Source: Hanleya hanleyi (taxonomy: Eukaryota; Mollusca; Polyplacophora; Lepidopleurida; Hanleyidae). Taken from it: a stretch of DNA of 64,000 bases. Numbering within the stretch: the first letter of the stretch is position 1; each line of letters opens with the position of its first letter. The stretch lies in the NCBI GenBank assembly GCA_036873755.1, contig JAVTVY010025357.1:45869-109868 (forward strand), read 5' to 3'. Under the pieces are notes generated by a model that saw only the letters and a program-made list of their open reading frames with translations, was not told the origin of the DNA and made no database searches. A program made the translations under genes and the position numbers. This document shows positions 45,154 through 56,478 of this stretch, piece after piece.

Positions 45154-45248
45154 TAGTTCAACAAGCTGAACCCTACTGACATTTAATTTTGTGATACTGA
45201 TTCAATATCACAAAATTAAATGTCAGTAGGGTTCAGCTTGTTGAACTA
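45154..45248. other. Perfect 43-bp hairpin with 9-nt loop
   Basis: Left arm 45154-45196, beginning TAGTTCAACAAGCTGAACCC, is exactly complementary to the right arm 45206-45248. The loop is CTGATTCAA. No mismatch in 43 pairs. Transcribed, it would form a strong stem of pre-miRNA or hairpin-siRNA size. A CCTCTACCA(T/C)A motif flanks it on both sides. Confidence 0.95.
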
Positions 45249-46753
45249 CCTGAGTACCTCTACCACAGCTGGATGAGTTGTTTGCCACGTACAGTCATAC
45301 AGAGAAGACATCTCGCCATTGTATATGATTTAGGTTTCTGAACGTTTGAACCTGGTAAATTCGGATGTAAACTCACGAATTATACCATACATACAGACGG
45401 ATAAAAGAATAGCCAACAGTAAAACCACCAATAAATCAATGAAAAGCATAGCATGGGTGGTAGTAAACCAGTTCAACGGGCGCAGAACCACACAGATTTA
45501 CTGCCATTCACACCGTCTTACATGAAGGTCAGTACATGCACCGGGTTTAGTAAGCGATTTTGTTACCCCCGTTCCAATTTTTACAGTGAACGATAACACC
45601 AACCTCATCACAGAGGTCACTAGGCCACGAACAGCTTTCAGCATCATCTCCGGGGCTGATTAAAACAATCTGCGGGCGAAGCTGATATTTTGATTGGTCA
45701 ATTCCCGGGTTGAACGGGGAATTTCCAAAGAGTAGAGCGTTGTAGGGGGAGAGGTTACTGAATGACAAACGATATATTCATTGTATTATTCCCAAACTAA
45801 CCGGAAAAGAAGTAAGGGTTCCTTTACAACATGTACTTTTAGCATATTAATTTAGAATATGGCGAACATTGTCGGTCTTGCCGGCAGGCGAGGCTCCCAC
45901 GTATTGTCTTTTTTCGCGCTGACAGGAAACCTGCAGTTTAGTATAGGATAAAACAGGAAAGAGGAATATATAACGTTATTCCTGCCGTAATACAAGTTTT
46001 ATCAATTTCGTACAAGTCTAGCCACTTTCCATTCGGTTATTTTTTATCTATTTCTTTAGAACTGCTTCCTTTCCTCAAAATTAACCTTAAAAATAGTGGT
46101 AGTTCATAATGAGGGTTATACATGCCAGACAAAATTGAGCTTATTCTACCTCATAATGGGTCAATAAGAATTTCGTACAAGTCTGGTGATAAAATCAAAT
46201 ATTTTCTTATTCACATGATATCTTCATCTTTTTGAAAAATCTATTGGAAACTCCCCCGACTCGCCTGCCTTACACATGCCGCTCAGTATACATATATACC
46301 GTCGCGCTCGTATTTGCAGTCAGCTAAGGGTGTCAGCGGTGGATCATTGGGCCGAATTAAATTTGAATATCTGTAAAGTACCGCTCTATAACTATATTAG
46401 ATTTTTTTTTCTATGCCTTCGCCGCATTATCGTTGTCGCATTGTCGTCGCTGGAAAAACGGATGAATGTGTATGAAGCTTTGTGCTACGGATATAGTCTA
46501 TAGGAGCCAAGTTGGAAAAAGACCTTACTTTAAAAATTTGTTCACCCCACCGGCAAGATAATTTTCATCTATACCATGAATTTCTATGACCATTGCGGGT
46601 ATCAACCAGGGTGGATGTAGACTTCCAAACTGGTGCAGATTTTTTTATTGCTGCCGAAATGACATTCGTCATTCGCTAAAGATATTCGTTTTGTTCCACC
46701 GAAAAGGGGGGTAGGTGAATTTAAACAACCCATTCTTTCCTATTTATAGCCCA
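45249..46753. other. Intergenic sequence, no gene recognised
   Basis: No domain, RNA gene or clear array. ATTTCGTACAAGTCT recurs at 46005 and 46170. Confidence 0.4.
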
Positions 46754-46861
46754 ATCGGTCTGATCTATAGTACATATTACTCGTCAATAATCGGTCTGAT
46801 CTATAGTACATATTACTCGTCAATAATCGGTCTGATCTATAGTACATATTACTCGTCAATA
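46754..46861. repeat. 36-bp tandem repeat, three identical copies
   Basis: The unit begins ATCGGTCTGATCTATAGTAC and ends ACTCGTCAATA. It is repeated three times without a mismatch. Confidence 0.95.
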
Positions 46862-47612
46862 ATGGCAGAGTTATATAATATCATGATTTCTTTATGTAAT
46901 CCAATCGCGTGGCGTCACGTGGGAATCATATCCAAATGTCAGCTGAAAAAAACACTCTTTCAAAAAAGGGGGTATATGTATTTGAATTGCTATATATCTC
47001 TTAACACTGATCCCATCCATTTAAACATCATTATATATTATTCAGCGCTACGTAGCGCAGTTTTTTAATACCTAATGTCGTAGTTGTATTCGAATCCTAT
47101 GGTACAACTGCGGGGAAAAACAAATGTTATTTGAACAAAAATCATCAATTGAAAAAGTGGGTATGTGTGAATAACTTGACATATATCTTTCTTATGAATA
47201 ACCCTAAGTGTCTGAAATTTATTATATTGCACTTAGTATACATGCCAGAGTTACATACAATCAGGATTTGGTTTTGTATCCCATTATGTGACATCATTCA
47301 GGGACCGTATCCAAATATCAACTTGAAAAACATATTCGAGTAAAAGTAAGTGTTCTTGTATATTAACCATATGATAGGACATATATATTCATTCAAAACA
47401 CAAACAAATATCAGTAATATAACCTCATTAGCACTGAAACCAGTGTAATTTATTGATTACAAAAGTATTTCGGATGACAAGCGCTGTTCAGAGTTTCACA
47501 TAATACATGTACTTTAATTCAACTTCGCAAACCAGTGTATGCTATTATCCATACTTTCGATTTCTCCATTGATTTTCCAGGCCACCGCTAATATTTTGGC
47601 CTTCATGTTAGC
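46862..47612. other. A/T-rich spacer with a diverged direct duplication
   Basis: 46870-46990 and 47225-47345 share order and spacing (GTTATATAATATCATGATTT vs GTTACATACAATCAGGATTT, then ATCCAAATxTCAxCTGAAAAA). No gene. Confidence 0.45.
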
Positions 47613-47688
47613 CGCATAGTTGGGACAGTGGGCATAAGCGTGAACAGGTTAACTCTCTATGCTCATACTAGAATAGCTACCATCATTC

Positions 47689-47823
47689 CGAGCTTCCTAT
47701 GACCCGTCAGCCACGCGACGGATAATTTCTGACCGATTCTCTTGCTGCTAACTCTGCATGACCCCAGCCAGACAATCTGTCAGAAATTATCCGTCGCGTG
47801 GCTGAAGCGTCATAGGAAGCTCG
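47689..47823. mobile_element. 135-bp MITE with ~50-bp arms (copy 1)
   Basis: CGAGCTTCCTATGAC...CAGCCACGCGACGGATAA at the left is inverted as TTATCCGTCGCGTGGCTG...GTCATAGGAAGCTCG at the right. The copy-2 counterpart is at 53731-53865. Non-coding. Confidence 0.9.
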
Positions 47824-48015
47824 AGCAAGGCTACCAGGTGTGCTCTCATGGATTGAATGATGCCATTTGGAATTGATAGCGTAGTGGATATTTTGTAATT
47901 TTTATTGCTGGAAAGTTTTTTTCATGGTATCTATCATCGTCTTTGGTATAATTCTTGAGTACGTGTTCCAACCGGCTATTTCAACCGTGCAGAAACCTAC
48001 TCTCCAAAAAAAGCC

Positions 48016-48252
48016 GAGTGAAATTTCACTCAAGTAAGAGTGAAAATTGATCCCACTCAATACTTGAGTGAGATTTTCACTCAACTGGAGTTACTTTTCA
48101 CCCAACTTGAGTAAAATGCACTCAACTTGAGTGACATTCACTCAAGCATAATAGTGGAAATTGATCCCACTCAAGTTGAGTGAACTTGAGTGGTTTTAAC
48201 TCAAGTTGAGTGAAAAGTAACTCAAATTGAGTGAATAGTAAAATTGCGAGTG
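48016..48252. repeat. Array of ACTCAAGTTGAGT palindromes (copy 1)
   Basis: About 17 ACTCAA or TTGAGT half-sites in 240 bp, many paired as full palindromes (CACTCAACTTGAGTGA, CACTCAAGTTGAGTGA). GAAAxTTGATCCCACTCAA occurs twice. It is duplicated at 54058-54294 and related to 19505-19625. Confidence 0.85.
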
Positions 48253-49052
48253 GCCTCTATTCGAGACTTCTGACTCTAGACCGTGACAGTCCAATGAACC
48301 CATCCTCCATACTGAAGGTCTGTACACTCCGTACCAGATAGACAAATTGAAGTTCGGATTTGATGGACGAACCAGGACTTGGGACGATGAACGAACTCTT
48401 CAAGCCCAAAATAGGCATCTCCACAACGGTACGGGGTTTTTTTAGCCAAAGGCGAAACCTGGACCATCTTGCGTATTGCAAAATCATGCGCGTTCCGCTC
48501 AATTTAAGTGCAGATGAATCGGTTTCACATGATAACATGTTATGGTCGTGTAATACAAGTTTTTGATCTGAGCGGAAAATTTACACAGGATGTTGCTTTG
48601 CTGATTGGCTGAAATTTACAGATGCAGTTTCCATGAATACGATTCATCCCCATGTGTACCACGGGGTAGCTATAGCCACAACTGTTCCTACCAATAATGC
48701 TTTCGGTTGATGTCGTTCATTTATCTCCGTGTGCTATAACCCGTACCGTATAAAAGTTCATTTTGATGCTCCTTACCTGTTATTTTCGGGAAGCTAATTT
48801 CTTCTTTGCCACGCTTGTCACTTTTATTAAAGTTTCCAGCGCTGGTGGTCGGCTGTACACAACCCGTTTTCAGATCGAAAATAATGCCATCCGTTGATAT
48901 AGTCACACATGTCGTTCATTGATCTCCGTACCGTATAAAAGTTCATTTTGATGCTCCTTTTTACCTGTTATTTTCGGGAAGCTAATTCCTTCTTTGCCAC
49001 GCTTGTCCTTGTCACACGTCCCCATCATTTGCGTACACTTCGCCATCCATAA

Positions 49053-49220
49053 GATGGCTTGCGAATCGTGTGTCTCCATTATCGCGGAGCGATATCCGGT
49101 GTTTTACCGGATTCTGTTCGGCCTTCATCCGGCGGAGAACAGACTCGAAAACTCCGATAAATTACAGGTTTTCATACATACCCCGGACACAGATATTGCC
49201 TGGGCTTACAAAATATATAG
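49053..49220 (+). CDS. Unrecognised gene-like frame inside the element (copy 1)
   Basis: An ATG after AAG opens MACESCVSIIAERYPVFYRI and continues about 56 codons to KIYR, followed by a donor-like AG|GTATGA. The composition is protein-like (few rare residues, no low complexity), and it lies between inverted ends of a transposon. It could be a captured exon or an old transposase exon. No domain is recognised. A second frame in the same place (49070-49585) is longer but less natural. Confidence 0.25.
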
Positions 49221-49479
49221 GTATGAATAACTTTCGTATCATCCAAGAGGTGTGGTGGATCTGTAATTTTGAACAAGTAGATCGTCACATGACTCGAAAA
49301 TGGCGAGTTACGTTGGGGTTACGTCGATGGACCTTAGCTGATTGGCTGACGAAGTCACGTGGTATTGATTTCTGGAAATTCCCTCTAGCAGTTGCCGAAA
49401 GTAGTCTGAAATGGATACACACGATCCCAGGGTCAGTCTTACCGCGTATAGATGACCGAAATGGTTACAGGTTGACGTC

Positions 49480-49565
49480 CCCATATTACGATAGACGCCA
49501 TATTGCGTGTATTTGGGCCACTACGCATGCGCAGTTATACAATATGGCGTCTAGCGTAATATGGG
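49480..49565. repeat. 26-bp inverted repeat, 86-bp hairpin (copy 1)
   Basis: CCCATATTACGATAGACGCC at the left is inverted as GGCGTCTAGCGTAATATGGG at the right; 26 pairs with one mismatch and a 34-nt loop. Duplicated at 55522-55607. Confidence 0.9.
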
Positions 49566-50273
49566 CAAGGTCAGGGTCGATGTGAAAAAGGCAACGGAAT
49601 AAAAGTGACAAGCGTGGCAAAGAAGGAATTAGCTTCCCGAAAATAACAGGTAAAAAGGAGCATCAAAATGAACTTTTATACGGTACGGGGTATAGCACAC
49701 GGAGATCAATGAACGACATGCGTGACTATCAACCGATGGCATTATTGATAGGAACAGTTGTGGCTAGGGGTAGCTATATACCCCCCCCTTCCCGGTTTTA
49801 GCGACGATGTATATAAGGGGATGAATAGAAAAATGCAAAAATATAACTGAAATTCTATAACGCTTGTCTATAACAACTTGATAACTGTGCATTTATTGAG
49901 TCTTAGAGCACAGTTGTGTGAAATGTACCTGTGCCAAGTGCAGACCTGTGTTCAGTTGGGAGATTCTATTTCACAAGTCGGGTGAGGAAAGGGAAGTCTG
50001 CTTTCATACTTCACAATCGAAAAAGACAAACAAATAAAGAGATGGAATGACTTTCTCAAGTTGTTTCCACCGTGAAATTGATTAACAAAGCGACACAAAT
50101 AGACCTATATCCACATAAACTCGTCCACCTATATTGGACTGGAGCATGGTGCCAATATCAGTGGACCAGTTCTTTCAACAATGGGGTGGAAGGATGTCAA
50201 AGTTTACCATATTTTGTAAACCTTTCGTTATAATCTTTGTTGATAATCAATTTGACTAGTGCAATAGAATAGA

Positions 50274-50437
50274 AATAATGTTTTCATATGCATGCTCAAT
50301 GTTTTTTTTTACGCATGGTTAATTTTGGAAAGTTTATAAATTTTAGGGCGCAGGCTTCGTCCTTGCCCTAAAATATAAACTTTCCTAAACCAACGGTAGG
50401 TAAAACAACCATTGAGCACGCCTATGAAAACATTATT
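50274..50437. mobile_element. 164-bp foldback MITE (copy 1)
   Basis: AATAATGTTTTCATATGCATG is mirrored by CGCCTATGAAAACATTATT. The inner arms are GGAAAGTTTATAAATTTTAGGGC and GCCCTAAAATATAAACTTTCC. The arms are about 75 bp with a short GC-rich loop. Copy 2 is at 56316-56478. Confidence 0.85.
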
Positions 50438-51167
50438 ACTTAAATAAATAGAACCTCCTCATATTGAAATGATCCGAAGGGTACTTTGTCACTGATTACT
50501 CAGGTGAAGGGAATTACCATATTTTCAATTCACGTGGGATAGCATGTTATCTTGTCAAATATGCGAGCTTATATCGTTGAATGACAGGTACGGTGATCAA
50601 TAGATTAGAATTGGTGTAGGAAGAGACAGGTACATGTAAATCAAACCAACAGTTGGCGAGTGAGCACGAATGCTCAGACCGACGGAGTTGAAATATCGTG
50701 TTCCCACACGAACCGGTGCACGTGGTCTTGAAGCGATCTCTTCAATCTAGGCAAACCAACATGGTATATTGCAGGGAAATACCGTATAATCTTCCGGGAT
50801 ATTATATACGTGTTTACTAAGACTGAGGGTTATCTGGCTGTTCTATTTCTTTACTTCCTTTTATTTTCATGAAATTCAATCATTTACGTATGGATACGTA
50901 AGAACTCGTCAAAACACACGTGATGTCAAATAGCCAGTCAAGATAGGAGCTTGCCAGCACCGTGCAGGGAGGATTTTCTTTGATGTCTGCCGGTGTGATT
51001 TCCTAATGTGGCAAGTGGTGGTTGTATTTATGTTAATTTCTTTGGAATAGCCAATCAAATTTAAATTTTAAAGACGTCATACATTGCACTTCTCCTAATA
51101 TGGACCACGAAATATTTATGGAGCTATGACATCCCCAAATCCGTATTCTGATCAGATAATGTAGTGT

Positions 51168-51183
51168 AGTGTAGTGTAGTGTT
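51168..51183. repeat. TAGTG microsatellite (copy 1; copy 2 near 57163)
   Basis: Four consecutive units of TGTAG/TAGTG just outside the left end of the long foldback arm. Confidence 0.7.
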
Positions 51184-51189
51184 CGGCTT

Positions 51190-52370
51190 GGATATGTATG
51201 GTGGCCGACAGCTGCCATTCCATAAATGTAACTTTTTAAACGTTTTCTCTATTTTTTTTTATTTATTTTTTTTTAATTGATATATTTTTTCCATATTATT
51301 TCATTTTCATTTCATTTTTTTTTAATTTCATTTCCGTTTCCTTTTCGTTTCATTTGGATTTCGTTTTCATTTTCATTTCACTTCCATTTCATTTTGTTAT
51401 ATTTTTTTTTACTTACCGGTAAATTAAAAAAAAAACATTTCATTTTCTTTTTAAATTTCATTTCGTTTTCATTTCATTTCATTTTGATTTTGTTTTCATT
51501 TCACTTTCATTTTATTTTGTTATCACAAGGAAAAAAATATATAATGTGGCAGCGCCCGGCACTGCCAGTTTTTTTTTTTTTTTCTTCTTTTTCCTCTCTC
51601 AAAACGAAAACAAATTCTTCTGTGGCCGAGAACTGCCAGCCGAGCGCTGCCAGCCGAGAGCTGCCAAGTCATACTATTGGCTAATGTGTATCACGTGTGT
51701 GTTCATATTGCCGTGCCCTTAGCTGTTCTCTCACACTGCGAAATTGAAGATGAACCTGTACGACGGTAGCACTTGCCAATTGCCAACCCCCACCCCCCCA
51801 TGTCTGTCCTCTCTCCCCTCGCTTCCCATAGGGGTAAATTCTCGATGTCACGAGGTGCCGACAAAAGTTCCATATATGGCGGAAAACAATGCCGCAGGAT
51901 ATGAGGTCATGTTGAGCGAGTAGATTCATTTATATGTCGGAAATTGGATGTTTCATGGAATCTGACTGTTGGTTCGACGTTCATTGCCCCCGTTACCAAC
52001 AATCAACAATATAAATACCTAGGTACAGGTAGGTAGAATATATTGTACCAAGTACACTAAATTATACCAACAATAGCTCACTGTAAATATGGAATTTGTA
52101 CGTCATGTCTGCGGAATAGTATGGGAACCTAGAGCTACCCAGAAGGGGTGTGACTAAAAAGCGTCCGGTAGCGTCCGGAAGCGTCCGGTAGCGCCCGGGA
52201 CACCGTTCGGTACTTTTTATACCGCCCGGTACACCCTACAATACTCCTTTTGTGTCCCATACAAAATTGTGTATGTCCCATGTAAATATCGACTGATATT
52301 TGCCGTTTTCTGACTTGCGCGCATTTAATCGCATGACCTTCTGGTCTGGAATCATCCCGCCCATTTTCCT
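51190..52370 (+). repeat. Foldback arm without its partner (copy 1)
   Basis: Identical to 57185-58365. It contains a T-rich TTTCATTTTCATT tract (51240-51530), GGCAGCGCCCGGCACTGCCAG, repeated CTGCCAGCCGAGAGCTGCCA motifs (51630-51665) and GCGTCCGGTAGCGTCCGG repeats near 52163. In copy 1 the duplication ended before the inverted partner arm. Confidence 0.85.
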
Positions 52371-52563
52371 GGTCGGCTTCCCCGGTACTACTGACTGTTG
52401 TCATGTTGTCATTTCTTTGGCACCGCTTTCTAGATGATCGTTAACAGACTTCATTTATCTTTTCCTGTAAATTTGAGCTTAAATCTGCCAGTATTCTCCG
52501 AATCATTTTTTTTTCTTATATCGTCCGGTACTTCATTCACCGTCCGGTACTGTAAATTTGATA

Positions 52564-53645
52564 TTTTTACCCCTCGGCCAAAATTTGGCTGAAGGGTATT
52601 GTCGTCGTTATGTACGTCCGTCCGTCCGTCTGTCCGTCACACCTTTCTCGTTACCAAGATATCTTTAGAACGACTTACCCTAGGCACACCAAACTTCCAG
52701 TGTACATCCATATGCTCATGACCCAGAACACTATTGAATCTGGACCCGATTGGTTGAAAACTTTGGCGGCCATATTTAATTTATGTGAAACCATTAATCT
52801 TATGTATCTCCGATACCATTTCACTGTTCAGTGGGAAATTTGGTCTAGATCATCGATGCATCAAGAAACTCCAAAAGAATGACCAAACCAGTTTCCCTGA
52901 TTCGGTGGAAACCTTGGCGGCCATTTTTAATTTATGCAAAATCTTTAATGATATATATCTCTGATACCATTCAAGTGTTTTATACGAAACTTGGTATACA
53001 GCATCGATGTATCAATAGACCTGCAATGTATAACCACATCAGTTCCTCTGAGTTGCGGCAAGGATGGGCGGCCATCTTTAATTTATGCGAAATCATTAAT
53101 GATCTCCATCTCTGATACCGTTCAAGTACTCGATGTAAAATTTGGTATACATCATCGATGCATCAATAGACTTAAGATAAATGACAGTTCTGGTCTTTCT
53201 GATTGGGCGGAACCTTGGTGGCCATGTTTAATTTATGCAAAATCTTTAATGATGTATGTCTTTGATACCATTTCAGTGTTCTATATGAAACTTGGTATAC
53301 AGCATCCATGTATCAAGAGACTTGCAATGAATAACCACATCAGTTCCTCTGAGTGGTGGGAAGGATGGGCGGCCATCTTTAATTTATGCGAAATCATTAT
53401 GATCTCTATCTCTGATAACTTTCAAATGATCGATGTAAAATTTGGTATACATCATCGACTCTTATGTAATGAATGAATACCGGTTTCTCTGATTGGACGG
53501 AAACCTTAGAGGCCCATTCTCATTGCAAAATTTTTCATAATCTGTATATTCGTCACTTGACTACTTGGTGTTCCTGAAGTCTTGGTTCAAATTGAATACA
53601 TTATGAATGACTGGCGCCCGGAGCCAAGGGGTTTTCAGATGCGCA
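52564..53645 (+). mobile_element. ACCCCTCGGCC repeat element, copy B (3'-truncated)
   Basis: Same layout as 11739-12938: TTTTTACCCCTCGGCC, GTCCGTCCGTCTGTCC, core repeats at about 52768, 52918, 53068, 53217 and 53370, then GAGCCAAGGGGTTTTC. It is cut at GATGCGCA by the tandem duplication junction. Confidence 0.85.
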
Positions 53646-53730
53646 TAGTTGGGACGCATAGTTGGGACAGTGGGCATAAGCGTGAACAGGTTAACTCTCT
53701 ATGCTCATACTAGAATAGCTACCATCATTC

Positions 53731-53865
53731 CGAGCTTCCTATGACCCGTCAGCCACGCGACGGATAATTTCTGACCGATTCTCTGGCTGCTAACTCTGCA
53801 TGACCCCAGCCAGACAATCTGTCAGAAATTATCCGTCGCGTGGCTGAAGCGTCATAGGAAGCTCG
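53731..53865. mobile_element. 135-bp MITE with ~50-bp arms (copy 2)
   Basis: Duplicate of the 47689-47823 element, with one T to G change in the loop. Confidence 0.9.
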
Positions 53866-54057
53866 AGCAAGGCTACCAGGTGTGCTCTCATGGATTGAAT
53901 GATGCCATTTGGAATTGATAGCGTAGTGGATATTTTGTAATTTTTATTGCTGGAAAGTTTTTTTCATGGTATCTATCATCGTCTTTGGTATAATTCTTGA
54001 GTACGTGTTCCAACCGGCTATTTCAACCGTGCAGAAACCTACTCTCCAAAAAAAGCC

Positions 54058-54294
54058 GAGTGAAATTTCACTCAAGTAAGAGTGAAAATTGATCCCACTC
54101 AATACTTGAGTGAGATTTTCACTCAACTGGAGTTACTTTTCACCCAACTTGAGTAAAATGCACTCAACTTGAGTGACATTCACTCAAGCATAATAGTGGA
54201 AATTGATCCCACTCAAGTTGAGTGAACTTGAGTGGTTTTAACTCAAGTTGAGTGAAAAGTAACTCAAATTGAGTGAATAGTAAAATTGCGAGTG
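54058..54294. repeat. Array of ACTCAAGTTGAGT palindromes (copy 2)
   Basis: Duplicate of 48016-48252; no difference seen. Confidence 0.85.
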
Positions 54295-54698
54295 GCCTCT
54301 ATTCGAGACTTCTGACTCTAGACCGTGACAGTCCAATGAACCCATCCTCCATACTGAAGGTCTGTACACTCCGTACCAGATAGACAAATTGAAGTTCGGA
54401 TTTGATGGACGAACCAGGACTTGGGACGATGAACGAACTCTTCAAGCCCAAAATAGGCATCTCCACAACGGTACGGGGTTTTTTTAGCCAAAGGCGAAAC
54501 CTGGACCATCTTGCGTATTGCAAAATCATGCGCGTTCCGCTCAATTTAAGTGCAGATGAATCGGTTTCACATGATAACATGTTATGGTCGTGTAATACAA
54601 GTTTTTGATCTGAGCGGAAAATTTACACAGGATGTTGCTTTGCTGATTGGCTGAAATTTACAGATGCAGTTTCCATGAATACGATTCATCCCCATGTG

Positions 54699-55835
54699 TA
54701 CCACGGGGTAGCTATAGCCACAACTGTTCCTACCAATAATGCTTTCGGTTGATGTCGTTCATTTATCTCCGTGTGCTATAACCCGTACCGTATAAAAGTT
54801 CATTTTGATGCTCCTTACCTGTTATTTTCGGGAAGCTAATTTCTTCTTTGCCACGCTTGTCACTTTTATTAAAGTTTCCAGCGCTGGTGGTCGGCTGTAC
54901 ACAACCCGTTTTCAGATCGAAAATAATGCCATCCGTTGATATAGTCACACATGTCGTTCATTGATCTCCGTACCGTATAAAAGTTCATTTTGATGCTCCT
55001 TTTTACCTGTTATTTTCGGGAAGCTAATTCCTTCTTTGCCACGCTTGTCCTTGTCACACGTCCCCATCATTTGCGTACACTTCGCCATCCATAAGATGGC
55101 TTGCGAATCGTGTGTCTCCATTATCGCGGAGCGATATCCGGTGTTTTACCGGATTCTGTTCGGCCTTCATCCGGCGGAGAACAGACTCGAAAACTCCGAT
55201 AAATTACAGGTTTTCATACATACCCCGGACACAGATATTGCCTGGGCTTACAAAATATATAGGTATGAATAACTTTCGTATCATCCAAGAGGTGTGGTGG
55301 ATCTGTAATTTTGAACAAGTAGATCGTCACATGACTCGAAAATGGCGAGTTACGTTGGGGTTACGTCGATGGACCTTAGCTGATTGGCTGACGAAGTCAC
55401 GTGGTATTGATTTCTGGAAATTCCCTCTAGCAGTTGCCGAAAGTAGTCTGAAATGGATACACACGATCCCAGGGTCAGTCTTACCGCGTATAGATGACCG
55501 AAATGGTTACAGGTTGACGTCCCCATATTACGATAGACGCCATATTGCGTGTATTTGGGCCACTACGCATGCGCAGTTATACAATATGGCGTCTAGCGTA
55601 ATATGGGCAAGGTCAGGGTCGATGTGAAAAAGGCAACGGAATAAAAGTGACAAGCGTGGCAAAGAAGGAATTAGCTTCCCGAAAATAACAGGTAAAAAGG
55701 AGCATCAAAATGAACTTTTATACGGTACGGGGTATAGCACACGGAGATCAATGAACGACATGCGTGACTATCAACCGATGGCATTATTGATAGGAACAGT
55801 TGTGGCTAGGGGTAGCTATATACCCCCCCCTTCCC
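54699..55835. mobile_element. 1.1-kb element with ~165-bp inverted ends (copy 2)
   Basis: Duplicate of 48657-49793 with the same nested ends and interior. Confidence 0.8.
55095..55262 (+). CDS. Unrecognised gene-like frame inside the element (copy 2)
   Basis: Identical duplicate of 49053-49220; see that entry. Confidence 0.25.
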
Positions 55836-56315
55836 GGTTTTAGCGACGATGTATATAAGGGGATGAATAGAAAAATGCAAAAATATAACTGAAATTCTAT
55901 AACGCTTGTCTATAACAACTTGATAACTGTGCATTTATTGAGTCTTAGAGCACAGTTGTGTGAAATGTACCTGTGCCAAGTGCAGACCTGTGTTCAGTTG
56001 GGAGATTCTATTTCACAAGTCGGGTGAGGAAAGGGAAGTCTGCTTTCATACTTCACAATCGAAAAAGACAAACAAATAAAGAGATGGAATGACTTTCTCA
56101 AGTTGTTTCCACCGTGAAATTGATTAACAAAGCGACACAAATAGACCTATATCCACATAAACTCGTCCACCTATATTGGACTGGAGCATGGTGCCAATAT
56201 CAGTGGACCAGTTCTTTCAACAATGGGGTGGAAGGATGTCAAAGTTTACCATATTTTGTAAACCTTTCGTTATAATCTTTGTTGATAATCAATTTGACTA
56301 GTGCAATAGAATAGA

Positions 56316-56478
56316 AATAATGTTTTCATATGCATGCTCAATGTTTTTTTTACGCATGGTTAATTTTGGAAAGTTTATAAATTTTAGGGCGCAGGCTTCG
56401 TCCTTGCCCTAAAATATAAACTTTCCTAAACCAACGGTAGGTAAAACAACCATTGAGCACGCCTATGAAAACATTATT
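56316..56478. mobile_element. Foldback MITE (copy 2)
   Basis: Duplicate of 50274-50437, one T shorter. Confidence 0.85.

Larger units (their letters stand above)
48657..49793. mobile_element. 1.1-kb element with ~165-bp inverted ends (copy 1)
   Basis: The left end (GGTAGCTATAGCCACAACTG, then CCGTATAAAAGTTCATTTTG and TGCCACGCTTGTCACTTTTA) is inverted at 49595-49765. The left end also has a direct second copy at 48880-49015, so two nested ends are present. Between the arms lies unique sequence with a small gene-like frame (49053) and a 26-bp inverted repeat (49480-49505 and 49540-49565). Confidence 0.8.
47613..53645 (+). repeat. 6-kb tandem segmental duplication, copy 1
   Basis: Aligns end to end with 53655-59640 at an offset of 6042 at the left and 5995 at the right. 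Differences seen: one T fewer at about 56345, a 50-bp deletion in copy 2 (50479-50528 in copy 1), a 4-bp net change near 50665, and scattered substitutions (for example at 47748, 52676, 53366 and 53427). Identity is above 99% by eye. The left edge starts CGCATAGTTGGGA; the right edge falls inside the ACCCCTCGGCC element at GATGCGCA. Confidence 0.97.

Noticed and set aside
49070..49585. 171-codon frame in the 1.1-kb element (and its duplicate at 55112)
   Set aside because: Identity between the two copies only reflects the young duplication; the frame runs through a 26-bp inverted repeat, and no domain is visible.
51277..51684. 135-codon Phe/Ser-rich frame (and its duplicate at 57272)
   Set aside because: Low-complexity TTTCATTTTCATT tract, not a protein.
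52991..53476. 161-codon frame with repeated DTVQVLDVKFGIHHRC-like units
   Set aside because: Translation of the core repeats of the ACCCCTCGGCC element; all three element copies give such frames.
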